64,000 bases of DNA from Chryseobacterium gleum (GTDB taxonomy: Bacteria > Bacteroidota > Bacteroidia > UBA10329). The stretch spans positions 62,001 to 126,000 of the forward strand of contig CAMDOM010000002.1 of the NCBI GenBank assembly GCA_945903645.1, read 5' to 3'. The position numbers and the translations under genes were made by a program. Of the stretch, positions 35,532-44,821 are shown one piece after another (within the stretch, counting starts at the first letter, position 1; every line of letters begins with the position of its first letter). The notes beneath the pieces are model-generated. The model was not told where the DNA came from. It did no database searches and saw only the letters and a list, made by a program, of their open reading frames with translations.

Positions 35532-36872
35532 ATGTCACAATCCAATACTTCATACCGAAACATTTGGAAAGTTTCCTATCCGCTAATGCTGAGTGGATTG
35601 GCTATGACGGTTATTAACGTAACCGACATGGCTTTCCTTGGTCGGGTTAGCGAGGTGGCTTTGGGTGCCGTGGGTTTGGCAGGCATTTACTACTTCATTT
35701 TTTTGATGGCAGGTATTGGCATCGGCATTGGCGCTCAAATCATCATAGCTCGACACGATGGCGAACAACAGCCCGAGTGCATTGGCCCCGTTTTCGACCA
35801 CCTATTGTATATAATGATAGCCATGGCGGGTTTGCTGTGGGTACTGTATACGCTGGTTACGCCTTCCATTTTGCGCTTGGTCATTACTTCTGATGCCATT
35901 TACCAGAATATTCTGCTATACATGGATATCCGGGTTCTTGGATTTTTCCCCACCTTTATTTTCTTAGCCTACCGCTCTCTACTTACAGGCATAAGCACCA
36001 CCAAAGCAATTTCATATGCCTCGGGAATTATGGCGCTTAGCAATGTGTTTCTAAACTATCTGCTGGTCTTTGGCAATTGGGGTTTTCCACGCCTCGAAAT
36101 AGAAGGTGCCGCTTGGGCATCACTCTTTTCAGAAATAATTAGCCTCATCATTATTCTTGGATGGATGGCGTGGACTAAAAAAGGCGAGGCATTTGGCTGC
36201 CATCGCTTCCCAAAGCCTTCTCGGCCTATAACGCTTTCAATATTGCAACTTGGTGTACCTGTTATGCTTCAACATGTGGTGGCATTATGCTCGTGGTTGG
36301 CTTTCTTCACCATTATTGAAAGCATGGGCGAAAGGCAGTTAGCTATTTCAAACGTAGCCCGCAGCGTGTATTCCGTACTTATGATACCACTCATCGCCAT
36401 ATCTCAAGCCACCCAATCGCTAGTGAGCAACATTTTGGGACAAGGAAAACCCGAGCAACTTCGCCAGCTTATTTCGCGACTCGTTATTCTAAGTCTAGCA
36501 TGCTCCACTGTGCTGCTGCTCGTCAACTTGATAAATCCATTTTTACTGCTCAACATTTTTACCAACGACTCCTTACTCTCATCGGGCGCTATTCCTATTG
36601 TGTATGTGCTATCGGTTACAATCCTATTCTTTTCTGTGGCAATGACCTTATTATCCTGTGTTTCGGGCACTGGAGCGACCAAAATGGCACTTCTTATAGA
36701 AGTTACTACCCTAATCTTCTATCTCATTTTTGTGGTGTTTACAGTTAAAATTTGGCATTGGCCGCTTTACCTAGTTTGGTCAGCCGAATTCGTGTACTTC
36801 ATTATTATAGGACTACTATCAGCCTTATATCTTTGGAGCGGAAGGTGGAAAACAGTGAAAGTGCATGAATAA
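35532..36872 (+). CDS. MATE family efflux transporter
   Basis: 446 residues with about 12 hydrophobic segments. N-terminal YRNIWKVSYPLMLSGLAMTVINVTDMAFLGRVSEVALGAVGLAGIYYF is the MATE start pattern, with the second repeat at QLGVPVMLQHVVALCSWLAFFTIIESMGERQLAISNVARSVYSVLMIPLIAISQATQSLVSNILGQG. It expels organic cations or drugs in exchange for H+ or Na+. Substrate is unknown. The last 8 nt (ATGAATAA) overlap the fmt start, so the genes are translationally coupled. Confidence 0.93.
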   Translation: MSQSNTSYRNIWKVSYPLMLSGLAMTVINVTDMAFLGRVSEVALGAVGLAGIYYFIFLMAGIGIGIGAQIIIARHDGEQQPECIGPVFDHLLYIMIAMAGLLWVLYTLVTPSILRLVITSDAIYQNILLYMDIRVLGFFPTFIFLAYRSLLTGISTTKAISYASGIMALSNVFLNYLLVFGNWGFPRLEIEGAAWASLFSEIISLIIILGWMAWTKKGEAFGCHRFPKPSRPITLSILQLGVPVMLQHVVALCSWLAFFTIIESMGERQLAISNVARSVYSVLMIPLIAISQATQSLVSNILGQGKPEQLRQLISRLVILSLACSTVLLLVNLINPFLLLNIFTNDSLLSSGAIPIVYVLSVTILFFSVAMTLLSCVSGTGATKMALLIEVTTLIFYLIFVVFTVKIWHWPLYLVWSAEFVYFIIIGLLSALYLWSGRWKTVKVHE

Positions 36873-37815
36873 GGAACGTATTGTATTTATGGGAACGCCC
36901 GAATTTGCTGTAGCATCTTTGGCTGCGTTAGTCAATGCTGGCTGCACTATTGTGGGCGTTATAACCGCTCCAGATCGCGAAGCTGGCCGGGGAATGAAAC
37001 CTCGACCATCGGCTGTAAAGGAATATGCCATGACTCAAGGGCTTCATATAATGCAGCCCACTAACCTAAAATCTGAAGTGTTTCTTGAAGAGTTACGGAG
37101 CGTGAAAGCTACGTTACAAGTGGTTGTTGCCTTTCGAATGCTACCCGAAGTAGTTTGGAATATGCCTGCGAAAGGCACGTTCAATTTGCATGCATCGCTA
37201 TTGCCACAATATCGCGGGGCGGCACCTATCAATTGGGCTATAATAAATGGTGAGCGCGAAACGGGTGTCACTACTTTTTTCCTGCAGCAGCAAATTGACA
37301 CAGGCAATATAATTCTACAAGAACAGCTGAGCATTGGAGAAAACGAAGATGCTGGAAGCCTCCACGACCGCCTAATGGCGCTAGGCGCACAATTGGTGGT
37401 AGAAACTGTGAACCGTATAGCCAACAACAAGGTACTGGCAATTCCGCAGCGTGCTTCGGGCGAACCGTTACGTGACGCTCCTAAAATCTTTAAGGAAACA
37501 TGCACAATAAACTGGAATAAGTCAGCTAGCGAAGTACACAACCATATTTGCGGCTTATCGCCCTATCCAGCTGCGCAAACGGTCTTTTTCAAAAACGACA
37601 AAGAATATCCCGTTAAGGTGTTCCGCACTGCCCTTTCGGTTTTCGAATCTAACACCGCTCGTATTGGTAGCTCACAAACAGATGGCAAATCATTTCTTCA
37701 CATTCGGTGTTCGGATGCATGGATTTCGCTACTCGAATTACAGCTAGCTGGCAAGAAACGTATGCCAATTTCCGAGTTTCTAAAAGGCTTTGATGCTACT
37801 GAAATGCAGACATAG
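36865..37815 (+). CDS. fmt: Methionyl-tRNA formyltransferase
   Basis: 316 residues. FMGTPEFAVASLAALVNAGC at the start, catalytic site FNLHASLLPQYRGAAPINWAIINGERETGVTTFFLQQQIDTGNI (Asn, His and Asp of the formyl transfer site), and a C-terminal OB-like domain from about residue 205. It formylates initiator Met-tRNA with 10-formyl-THF. Its ATG lies within the 3' end of the MATE gene. A genuine peptide deformylase must exist elsewhere because the PDF-like protein at 32079-32594 lacks a functional site. Confidence 0.95.
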   Translation: MNKERIVFMGTPEFAVASLAALVNAGCTIVGVITAPDREAGRGMKPRPSAVKEYAMTQGLHIMQPTNLKSEVFLEELRSVKATLQVVVAFRMLPEVVWNMPAKGTFNLHASLLPQYRGAAPINWAIINGERETGVTTFFLQQQIDTGNIILQEQLSIGENEDAGSLHDRLMALGAQLVVETVNRIANNKVLAIPQRASGEPLRDAPKIFKETCTINWNKSASEVHNHICGLSPYPAAQTVFFKNDKEYPVKVFRTALSVFESNTARIGSSQTDGKSFLHIRCSDAWISLLELQLAGKKRMPISEFLKGFDATEMQT

Positions 37816-37963
37816 CGAAAAAAGCTAAGGGTTACACGTAGCCAAGTATGCTCGAAAGCTATTAAAAACTCGATTTAACCCAGTGGTTATCAACAAAGGG
37901 CGACTTTTATCAACAAAATTGCATTTTAATTACGCAAAGCCGCACCGCATATGGGTTCGCGTC

Positions 37964-37971
37964 TATATTTG
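37964..37971 (+). promoter_or_regulatory. Probable -7 box of the HU gene
   Basis: TATATTTG matches TAnnTTTG. It lies 38 nt before the ATG at 38010, giving a leader of about 33 nt that is A-rich just before the start codon. Confidence 0.55.
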
Positions 37972-38009
37972 TCGCATAAATCATTGTTAAACTCATTAAA
38001 AACATTATC

Positions 38010-38282
38010 ATGAACAAAGCAGAACTAATTGAAGCAATTGCAGCAGCAGCTGGTATTTCTAAGGCAGATGCCAAGAAAGCTCTTGATGCTTTTGTAAGCG
38101 CAACTTCAGGCGCGTTGAAAGCTGGTGGCCGTGTATCTCTAGTAGGTTTCGGTTCTTTCTCAGTTTCTAAGAGAGACGCTCGTACTGGTCGTAACCCACA
38201 AACTGGCAAAGAAATTCAAATTGCAGCTAAAAACGTTGTTCGTTTCAAAGCTGGAAGCGAATTGTCTGACGCTGTAAAATAG
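38010..38282 (+). CDS. hup: HU-type histone-like DNA-binding protein
   Basis: 90 residues, full-length [30 protein letters not shown] forms the helical dimer body. [44 protein letters not shown] contains the DNA-intercalating beta arm with the RNPQTG tip. It bends and compacts DNA as a dimer. Its codon use looks more biased (GCT, GGT, CGT) than its neighbours, consistent with high expression. A strong terminator follows at 38310-38359. Confidence 0.96.
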   Translation: MNKAELIEAIAAAAGISKADAKKALDAFVSATSGALKAGGRVSLVGFGSFSVSKRDARTGRNPQTGKEIQIAAKNVVRFKAGSELSDAVK

Positions 38283-38309
38283 TCTTTAGTTTTTAAAGAG
38301 TTTTTACTC

Positions 38310-38359
38310 GAAAAGCTCTGTCCCTTATCCCGAACAATCGGGAAGGGACGGAGCTTTTC
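38310..38359 (+). terminator. Long intrinsic terminator after HU
   Basis: GAAAAGCTCTGTCCCTT (from 38310) pairs with AAGGGACGGAGCTTTTC (to 38359), with TCCCG/CGGGA pairing inside. TCTTTT follows. The stem of more than 20 bp is unusually long. Confidence 0.93.
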
Positions 38360-38414
38360 TCTTTTAATAAGATAACCACATCCATCCATTAAAGCATCTA
38401 TTTAAACGTAACTC

Positions 38415-39470
38415 ATGAGCCGACAAAGCAAAATTGACGCATTCGACCCCAGCGGTTTTAGCCTAAGTGAATCTGGAATCTTCGGACTTCCCTTTGACCG
38501 TGATGATGCCCAATTAGTAATTATTCCTGTACCTTGGGATGTTACAGTTTCCTACTCGGATGGTACTGCGGGAGCTCCAGAGGCAATTTTAGGAGCATCC
38601 AAACAAGTAGATCTCTTCTACAGCGGTATTACAGACGCATGGAAAATGGGCATAGCTATGGAAGATGTACCCTTGGAATGGGCCGACCTAAACCGTCACT
38701 ATCGAAAAAAAGCACAGCAAATTATTGATTTATTGGCCGATGGCAACGATTCACAAAGCAGCGACCTTAAAGCGCGATTGGCAGAAGTGAATGAGCAATG
38801 TGCCGATTTGTGTGAGTATGTGCGCAATACTGCCCTGGCTCTTATTGCCGAAGGAAAGAAAGTGGCGTTAGTTGGAGGCGACCACAGCACACCACTTGGA
38901 CTAATACAAGCCATGGCGCAGCATTATCCTGAATTTGGTGTGTTGCAATTGGATGCGCATGCCGATTTGCGCGATGCATTTGAAGGTTTCGAATACTCTC
39001 ATGCTTCTATTTCGTTTAATGCACTTAAAATAAAGGAACTAAAAACATTAGTTCAAGTTGGAGTTCGCGATATGTGCGAAGCCGAAGTCAATTTAATCAA
39101 TGGCTCAAATGGTAGAATAGTGGTGCATTATGATGCGCAAATGAAACAGGCACGGTTTGCTGGCGAACTTTGGAATACGCGCTGCGAGGCTATCATAAGC
39201 GATTTACCTCAAAACGTATATGTAACAGTTGATATTGATGGCTTAGACCCAAAGCTTTGCCCAAACACTGGCACTCCAGTTCCTGGGGGACTTGAGTTTG
39301 AAGAAGCGGTACACTTAATCCGTAAAGTGGTGGATTCTGGGCGCACCATAATTGGGTTTGATTTGGTGGAAGTTGGACCCAGCGAAAACGAATGGGATGC
39401 CAATGTTGGCGCGCGATTGCTGTATCACCTTTGCAACCAAATGGGGCGTTCCAACGGCCTATTGCAATGA
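38415..39470 (+). CDS. Ureohydrolase (agmatinase/arginase/formimidoylglutamase family)
   Basis: 351 residues. Binuclear Mn site motifs: VALVGGDHSTPLGLIQAM (His), LQLDAHADLRDAF (Asp-x-His-x-Asp) and VYVTVDIDGLDPKLCPNTGTPVPGGLEF (Asp-x-Asp). The family hydrolyses guanidino compounds to urea or formamide. In Bacteroidota, members of this length with an inserted N-terminal segment (residues 60-130 rich in D, Q and A) are usually annotated agmatinase family; the exact substrate cannot be fixed. Its last 4 nt (ATGA) overlap the TrmH start, suggesting co-expression. Confidence 0.88.
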   Translation: MSRQSKIDAFDPSGFSLSESGIFGLPFDRDDAQLVIIPVPWDVTVSYSDGTAGAPEAILGASKQVDLFYSGITDAWKMGIAMEDVPLEWADLNRHYRKKAQQIIDLLADGNDSQSSDLKARLAEVNEQCADLCEYVRNTALALIAEGKKVALVGGDHSTPLGLIQAMAQHYPEFGVLQLDAHADLRDAFEGFEYSHASISFNALKIKELKTLVQVGVRDMCEAEVNLINGSNGRIVVHYDAQMKQARFAGELWNTRCEAIISDLPQNVYVTVDIDGLDPKLCPNTGTPVPGGLEFEEAVHLIRKVVDSGRTIIGFDLVEVGPSENEWDANVGARLLYHLCNQMGRSNGLLQ

Positions 39471-40156
39471 CAGAATCCTACAAACAACAGGTGATTGACG
39501 TGTTATTGCCATTTGTGAGCGACAATAAGAAAGAGGTGTTCGAGGCTTGTCTGCGCGAACGAACCCGTTATCTAACCGTGGTGCTTGAAGATATTTATCA
39601 GCCACAAAACACCAGTGCAGTGCTTCGAACATGCGATTGTTTTGGGCTGCAAGATGTTTATGTAATAGAAAACGACCACGCTTACGATATAAATCCAAAC
39701 GTAGTGAAAGGCGCTACAAAATGGTTGCATATTCATAAATACTATGAGGAAGAGCATAACTCGCAGCGTTGCCTCACCGATTTGAAGGAAAAAGGCTATC
39801 TACTTGTGGCTACTTCGCCAAGCGCAAAAAGTGTAGAGTTGCACAACCTGCCTCTCGACAAACCCATTGCATTGATGCTAGGAACCGAGAAGCATGGATT
39901 GTCCAAAGTGGCGCTCGAAATGGCGGATGTCTGCATCACCATTCCCATGTCAGGATTCACAGAGAGTTTGAATTTATCCGTTTCGGGAGGAATTTGTATT
40001 CAGAATATTATGCATCGCATTCGCCAATCGGATGTGCATTGGCAATTATCAGATGCAGAAAAACTCGATTTGCATTTGGAATGGGTGCGCAAAGTGGTAA
40101 AAGATCCTGGCGCAATTGAACGCAGAATGCTTGGACAGAATCCAGAAAAGATTTAA
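39467..40156 (+). CDS. trmH: SpoU/TrmH-family tRNA 2'-O-methyltransferase
   Basis: 229 residues from ATG 39467, chosen because it overlaps the ureohydrolase stop as ATGA and removes 25 residues encoded antisense to no conserved part. SPOUT motifs: motif 1 NTSAVLRTCDCFGLQDVYVIE, motif 2 KPIALMLGTEKHGLSKVAL, motif 3 ITIPMSGFTESLNLSVSGGICI. These knot motifs bind SAM. The full match to TrmH (tRNA Gm18) is good, with the C-terminal extension HLEWVRKVVKDPGAIERR. Its end overlaps the convergent paaH gene by 4 nt. Confidence 0.92.
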   Translation: MTESYKQQVIDVLLPFVSDNKKEVFEACLRERTRYLTVVLEDIYQPQNTSAVLRTCDCFGLQDVYVIENDHAYDINPNVVKGATKWLHIHKYYEEEHNSQRCLTDLKEKGYLLVATSPSAKSVELHNLPLDKPIALMLGTEKHGLSKVALEMADVCITIPMSGFTESLNLSVSGGICIQNIMHRIRQSDVHWQLSDAEKLDLHLEWVRKVVKDPGAIERRMLGQNPEKI

Positions 40157-41319
40157 TAAAAAGACTGCTTTTCGCGCACCATATTTCTCAGAAGTACGCT
40201 AGCTCGATAGCGCTCTTCATGATATTCCGCATAAAGCGCATCCATTGTTGCAAGCACGTTGTGCAAGCCAATTTCATCGGCCCATTGCAGCAAACCTTTT
40301 GGATAATTTACTCCTTTGGTCATTGCCAAATCTATATCCTTTACCGATGCCACTTTCAAATAAACCGCATCAATAGCATGATTTATAAGATTGCTCAGCA
40401 CCCGATTGGTTATCGTTTTCCCCAACTCATCGTTGGTCTGTGGGGCAATTTGCTCTTGGTTTTCAGAATAATCATAGTAGCCTTTTCCCGACTTTTTGCC
40501 CAACAAACCTGCTTCAACCATGCGTTGTTGGCTTAATGATGGACGATATTTCGAATCTTGATAAAACGCATTATAAACGGTGGAAGTGACTGCAAAATTG
40601 ATGTCGTTCCCAATTAAATCCATCAACTCGAACGGCCCCATTCGGAACCCACCATATGTTTTGAGTGCGTAATCAATGGTCGCTTCATCGGCAATTCCCT
40701 CTTCCAAAATTCGAAGTGATTCGCCATAAAAAGGACGTGCCACACGATTGACTATGAACCCTGGTGTGTCCTTCGCCAACACAGGAATTTTGCCCCACTG
40801 CCTCATCAGTTCATACATCTCTTGGGTAAGATTGGGAGCAGTAAGCATGGACGGAATCACTTCAACCAACGGCATAAGAGGCGCAGGATTAAAAAAGTGT
40901 AATCCCAAAACTCGTTCTGGACTGCGCAGTTTGCCAGCAATAGCAACCACAGGCAGTGAAGATGTATTGGTAGCAAGCACCGTTTCTGAATCGCAAATTA
41001 TTTCCAACTCCTGAAACAGGCCTTGCTTCACTTCTAAATCTTCAATAATTGCTTCCACCACAAGCGTGCAGTGCTTTAAATCGTCCAAAATTCGGGTGTA
41101 TGTGATGCGCTTAGCACAAGCCTTGGCATCCTCTAGGGTCATTTTTCCTTTTTCTGCCAGCATAGTAAATACCTTTTGGTGTCCACGGGCAGCACGCTCT
41201 AGCGCATCTGGATGGCTGTCGCAAAGCAAAACCTTGTAACCAGCTTGTGCGGCAACCTGAGCAATGCCACTACCCATAGAGCCCGCACCAATTACCCCAA
41301 CAATTGCAGCACTATTCAT
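40153..41319 (-). CDS. paaH: 3-hydroxyacyl-CoA dehydrogenase (PaaH-like)
   Basis: 388 residues from ATG 41319 (MNSAAIVGVIGAGSMGSGIAQVAAQAG), preceded by AAAGGA. A TTG five codons upstream is less likely. Rossmann motif GAGSMGSG; CDSHPDALERAARG; catalytic His/Glu region LGLHFFNPAPLMPLVEVI and VLAKDTPGFIVNRVARPF; then duplicated C-terminal helical domains (about 190-290 and 300-388). It oxidises 3-hydroxyacyl-CoA with NAD. The extended C-terminus and the adjacent paaG fit the aerobic phenylacetate pathway, but 3-hydroxybutyryl-CoA dehydrogenase is also possible. The rest of a paa operon is not in this window. Confidence 0.88.
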   Translation of the reverse strand: MNSAAIVGVIGAGSMGSGIAQVAAQAGYKVLLCDSHPDALERAARGHQKVFTMLAEKGKMTLEDAKACAKRITYTRILDDLKHCTLVVEAIIEDLEVKQGLFQELEIICDSETVLATNTSSLPVVAIAGKLRSPERVLGLHFFNPAPLMPLVEVIPSMLTAPNLTQEMYELMRQWGKIPVLAKDTPGFIVNRVARPFYGESLRILEEGIADEATIDYALKTYGGFRMGPFELMDLIGNDINFAVTSTVYNAFYQDSKYRPSLSQQRMVEAGLLGKKSGKGYYDYSENQEQIAPQTNDELGKTITNRVLSNLINHAIDAVYLKVASVKDIDLAMTKGVNYPKGLLQWADEIGLHNVLATMDALYAEYHEERYRASVLLRNMVREKQSFY

Positions 41320-41353
41320 GAATCCTTTATCCAAGTTATCCTAAAATAAATTT

Positions 41354-42136
41354 CTACTGACCTGTAAATTGAGGCAAGCGTTTCTCTAAAAAGGCTGCAA
41401 TACCCTCAGCGTTATCTGCTGTTCTTCCAGCCTCGCCTTGCAGGTCGCGTTCTACTGCCAATTGCCCTTCCAAATCAGTACTTAAGGAATAGTTGAGGGC
41501 TTTTTTTGTAAGTCCGAGACCACGTGTTGGCATTTGCGCCATGCGCTTGGCCAATTGCAGGGCTTCGGAATAAAGTGAATCATCGGCACAAACTTTATAT
41601 ACTAATCCCAGTTCTTTGGCTTCTTGCGCGGTAAGCTTATCGCCCAACATCATTAATGCTGTAGCGCGATGAAAACCCACAATTCGCGGCAGAAAATAGG
41701 TACCGCCTGTGTCTGGAATGAGGCCAATATTGATAAACGACTGAATGAATTTGGCACTTTCGCACGCCATCACAATGTCGCAGCAAAAGGCAAGATTGGC
41801 ACCTGCACCAGCAGCCACACCATTAACTGCGGCAATCACCGGCTTTTCTATAGCCCGAATTTTGCGTACAATTGGGTTGTATTTGGTTTCAACATGTTCC
41901 TCAATGGCTGCCGAATTGGGTGCTATGGCTTCGGCTAAATCTTGTCCAGCACAAAAGCCTCGACCCTCACCAGTAATCAACACTGCGCGAACCTCTTCAC
42001 TATCCATGCAATAATCAAGAGCAGATTGCACCTCCATAGCCATATCCACATCGAAACTATTAAGTTTATCTGGCCTATTCAAACGGATTACTGCTACGTT
42101 GGCAACAATGGAAAATTCAATTTTACTGTATGACAT
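41354..42136 (-). CDS. paaG: Enoyl-CoA hydratase/isomerase, PaaG-like
   Basis: 260 residues, crotonase fold. The oxyanion-hole motifs are GEGRGFCAGQDLAEA and VAAGAGANLAFCCDIVMACESAKFIQSFINIGLIPDTGGTYFLPRIVG, where Asp in IPDTGG is the active residue of the isomerase type (PaaG) in place of the second hydratase Glu. It isomerises the ring-epoxide or dehydrates acyl-CoA intermediates. It is the upstream partner of the PaaH-like gene in a two-gene operon (34 nt apart with the ATG used). Only these two phenylacetate-type genes lie here. Confidence 0.87.
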   Translation of the reverse strand: MSYSKIEFSIVANVAVIRLNRPDKLNSFDVDMAMEVQSALDYCMDSEEVRAVLITGEGRGFCAGQDLAEAIAPNSAAIEEHVETKYNPIVRKIRAIEKPVIAAVNGVAAGAGANLAFCCDIVMACESAKFIQSFINIGLIPDTGGTYFLPRIVGFHRATALMMLGDKLTAQEAKELGLVYKVCADDSLYSEALQLAKRMAQMPTRGLGLTKKALNYSLSTDLEGQLAVERDLQGEAGRTADNAEGIAAFLEKRLPQFTGQ

Positions 42137-42245
42137 ACTTCGATTTTCTTATTCGGCTAAAGTAAATGTTGATTTCTGACTTAGCGCATTTTTTAGTTTC
42201 TCAACTTATCTAAATCAGCCATCTAACCCATAAAACTCAATCATA

Positions 42246-42548
42246 ATGAAACGGATTCTTTTTGTAGCACTTTTTAGCCTTACGCTTTGGACCCCAACTG
42301 CATTTGCACAAGGCGAACCGATGTATACCGGTGCAGGTGTAGTTGATATGCTGAAAAAAGTGAATGAAGTGGTAGTAATCATGACTGGTTATGAATACAC
42401 CTACAATGGTGAATGGCTTCAAACCATGAAATTGGAGGATTCAAACACTGTAAGTTTTACTCGTGGACGAGTAAAGCACTCCTTCGATTTTCGAAAAATA
42501 GCGATGATCCAAGACGAAGGACGCTACATTAAGCTTTGGATAAAATAA
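42246..42548 (+). CDS. Small secreted protein of unknown function
   Basis: 100 residues. Signal peptide MKRILFVALFSLTLWTPTAFAQ with cleavage after AQ. The mature 78 residues (GEPMYTGAGVVDMLKKVNEVVVIMTGYEYTYNGEW, MKLEDSNTVSFTRGRVKHSFDFRKIAMIQDEGRYIKLWIK) predict a helix followed by several strands and a basic C-terminus. No family is recognised. A single gene between the divergent paaG and the convergent apaG, 4 nt from the latter. Confidence 0.65.
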   Translation: MKRILFVALFSLTLWTPTAFAQGEPMYTGAGVVDMLKKVNEVVVIMTGYEYTYNGEWLQTMKLEDSNTVSFTRGRVKHSFDFRKIAMIQDEGRYIKLWIK

Positions 42549-42552
42549 TCCG

Positions 42553-42936
42553 CTAGTTAAGCATATAGGCCACTTCTAGCTTGAATTCTGGAATGGAGGC
42601 ATTAAAGATTTCGCCTGTTTCGGTGCGAACCATTTGGTAATACCCTTTCATGCGTCCAATGCCTGTAGTCAGGTTACAGGCACTTTCGTAGGTGAATGAT
42701 TCGCCAGATGAAAGAATAGGTTTCTCGCCAACCACACCTTCGCCATCAACGAGGGTATGCATGCCATTGCTGTCAAATATTTCCCAATGACGGGCCAATA
42801 ATTGTACTTCAAAGTCGTTGTGATTTACTACCGTTATGCGATAAAAAAATACATAATACCCTTTGTCAGAATCGGAGAATTCGGGTTTGAAGGTGACACG
42901 TGAAGAAATGTTGATACCTTGAGATAGCTGTGTCAT
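42553..42936 (-). CDS. apaG: ApaG-type protein (DUF525)
   Basis: 127 residues, the immunoglobulin-like ApaG domain: SQGINISSRVTFKPEFSDSDKGYYVFFYRITVVNHNDFEVQLLARHWEIFDSNG, then VDGEGVVGEKPILSSGESFTYESACNLTTGIGRMKGYYQMV, which contains the glycine-rich GEGVVGEKP pyrophosphate-binding motif. The family is associated with Co2+/Mg2+ homeostasis and nucleotide (Ap4A) metabolism, but its biochemical role is unsettled. It lies 20 nt downstream of the GWxTD gene and is probably co-transcribed. Confidence 0.95.
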   Translation of the reverse strand: MTQLSQGINISSRVTFKPEFSDSDKGYYVFFYRITVVNHNDFEVQLLARHWEIFDSNGMHTLVDGEGVVGEKPILSSGESFTYESACNLTTGIGRMKGYYQMVRTETGEIFNASIPEFKLEVAYMLN

Positions 42937-42956
42937 GAGGTTTTACTTCGTATAGG

Positions 42957-44225
42957 TTAGTTATCCAAATATATTCGGCCTTGACGCCACATATCTACAG
43001 CACGAAACCAGTTGTCCTTATACAATTGTGATCTTTCGAGGCGATAATCATTGTCGGAAAACGGATTATTTACCCGAACAAAAACAAAGGTTACTGAGGT
43101 TGGGTTCCCAGGTTCGCCATAAGTCCATTGCTCGGAACTGGAGTTTTTGTAAAGCGTGTTAGGTGGGCCAAAAATGAGGTAGACCATACCGCGATCGGAG
43201 CGCCAACCTTCGGTGAAAGAAGAGAAATACGTGTTGGCGTCCTGCACTCGGGAATAATATTTTTCGATGAGAATACGTGCTCTATCTGCATTTCCTGCCA
43301 AAGCCAACCAAAATCTATCCACTTCAGCTTTGGGAAAATCGGCTGAGGTAAGCTTTTTAAACTCTTGATTGCTATTTATGTAGCGCAGAGGTGCAATGAG
43401 GTCATCTACCTCAACCACTCTAGGAAATCCATCTCTAAACCGATAAAGCGTTAATCCATCTCGTGTGCTATCGTTTACTTGAATATGATACATGCCCGCC
43501 TTGGGGAATGCAATTGGCGCATCCAACGAAACAACAAAAACACTATCGGGTTGATAGTTAAATGGTGCGGGGCCTTCTGTTGAAAATGGTGGCTTGGGCA
43601 ATGGGAAATCGCGGGAATAATACAGCACTCTGGCTTGGGTGATGCCCGAAGTATGGATGATTCGAATTTGCTCGTCTTTGGCCAAATAATCTTTGTAGAA
43701 AGGGATGTTTTCATTGATTTCAGTGACGTTAAAAAACTGTCGGCAGTTAGTATTGTTTCTATCTATGCCTAAGTATTTACGTGAACGAGTGTTGCGTTTG
43801 AGGTCTACCAAATCTAACTTGAGCAACGCAGTAGCAGACTTAGATGGCTTGAAACGCAGAGTTCCTTCAATGTATCGATTGGTGAGCGCAAGGACGCTAT
43901 CTTGAAACAATACAACGGTACTATCTACTACGATACGGCTTTCCAATTGACTATAAACTTCATACCTCAACCGGAATTCGGCTGAATAGTAGCCGCTGGC
44001 TGAGTTTTGCAAATAGAGCAGCTCGCTTGAAGCAATGCGAAAATTGAGTACAGAAACTGAATCGTTTTGGTGCGTTACCCGAAACTCCGGGTTGAGAACA
44101 GTGGCCTTTTTATCGTAGATGAAGGCTAGGTTTTGATCAGACAAGCGTTCGGTAGAATAACAGCCGCAGAACACTAAGATTGCCACTGCAAGAAGAGAAG
44201 CCAACCGTGTATCAAGTCCTATCAT
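42957..44225 (-). CDS. GWxTD domain lipoprotein
   Basis: 422 residues from ATG 44225 (MIGLDTRLASLLAVAILVFCGC, lipoprotein signal). The TTG at 44243 is a poorer start. An N-terminal beta-rich region (about 30-270, Macroglobulin/Ig-like strands) precedes the GWxTD domain: DRFWLALAGNADRARILIEKYYSRVQDANTYFSSFTEGWRSDRGMVYLIFGPPNTLYKN. The name-giving motif reads GWRSD, with Ser for Thr. GWxTD proteins occur widely in Bacteroidota and a few other phyla, in the cell envelope; no function is known. Upstream lies a 596-bp gene-free stretch. Confidence 0.9.
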   Translation of the reverse strand: MIGLDTRLASLLAVAILVFCGCYSTERLSDQNLAFIYDKKATVLNPEFRVTHQNDSVSVLNFRIASSELLYLQNSASGYYSAEFRLRYEVYSQLESRIVVDSTVVLFQDSVLALTNRYIEGTLRFKPSKSATALLKLDLVDLKRNTRSRKYLGIDRNNTNCRQFFNVTEINENIPFYKDYLAKDEQIRIIHTSGITQARVLYYSRDFPLPKPPFSTEGPAPFNYQPDSVFVVSLDAPIAFPKAGMYHIQVNDSTRDGLTLYRFRDGFPRVVEVDDLIAPLRYINSNQEFKKLTSADFPKAEVDRFWLALAGNADRARILIEKYYSRVQDANTYFSSFTEGWRSDRGMVYLIFGPPNTLYKNSSSEQWTYGEPGNPTSVTFVFVRVNNPFSDNDYRLERSQLYKDNWFRAVDMWRQGRIYLDN

Positions 44226-44821
44226 TTTGTATTTGCTCACCAACTGGGTAGCGTTTGTTTGTTGTGGTTGCCAAAGTACGTAACTGGAGGGATATAAACT
44301 TAATGTGTGGATGTGGTTGTATGGTGAAGATAGGCAGATAATTGGCCCATTTAATCTCTCAATGAATGTACTTGTCTATTCTAGAAACTAGTAACAGACA
44401 AATATACTTGCAAAGGACAAATACTTTATTGAAAGTTTAATGCTACCAGAAGACTGCTAACAGTTCCAACGAGTTACACAAGTATATTTTTGTTCTCTAA
44501 TAAACATTGCAAAATATCTACAAATTTAATAATAACAAAGTGCTTTATTGATAATAAAAACCATCTTTTTAAATAATTTGAGTTCCGTTGTGACCACCAC
44601 CATCATCCTTAAGCAATGAAAATACATCTGAAAATAGAGACTCTTTCCTGTTTTATCCGATTGATTATTTGATGAACCTTGAAAACATTAGCCAATGAAT
44701 AATACCTACTTTAGTAAAAACAAATGGCGTAAGTTAACCTTAGGAAGGCTATTGGTTGACTTCATCAAGATTTCGAAGTCTTACATTTGAGCGAATAACA
44801 AGAATATTCTTTCGGTTCAAA
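44226..44821. other. AT-rich gene-free region
   Basis: 596 bp between the divergent GWxTD and M48 genes with no supportable CDS. It holds an 11-bp perfect inverted repeat of AAATATACTTG (44400-44410) and CAAGTATATTT (44479-44489), 68 nt apart. No tRNA-like or terminator structure is visible. It may contain both promoters; no clean TAnnTTTG box lies close to the M48 start. Confidence 0.5.

Noticed and set aside
40153..42136. Full phenylacetate degradation operon
   Set aside because: Only PaaH-like and PaaG-like genes are present; neighbours are TrmH and a small secreted protein, with no paaABCDE or ligase.
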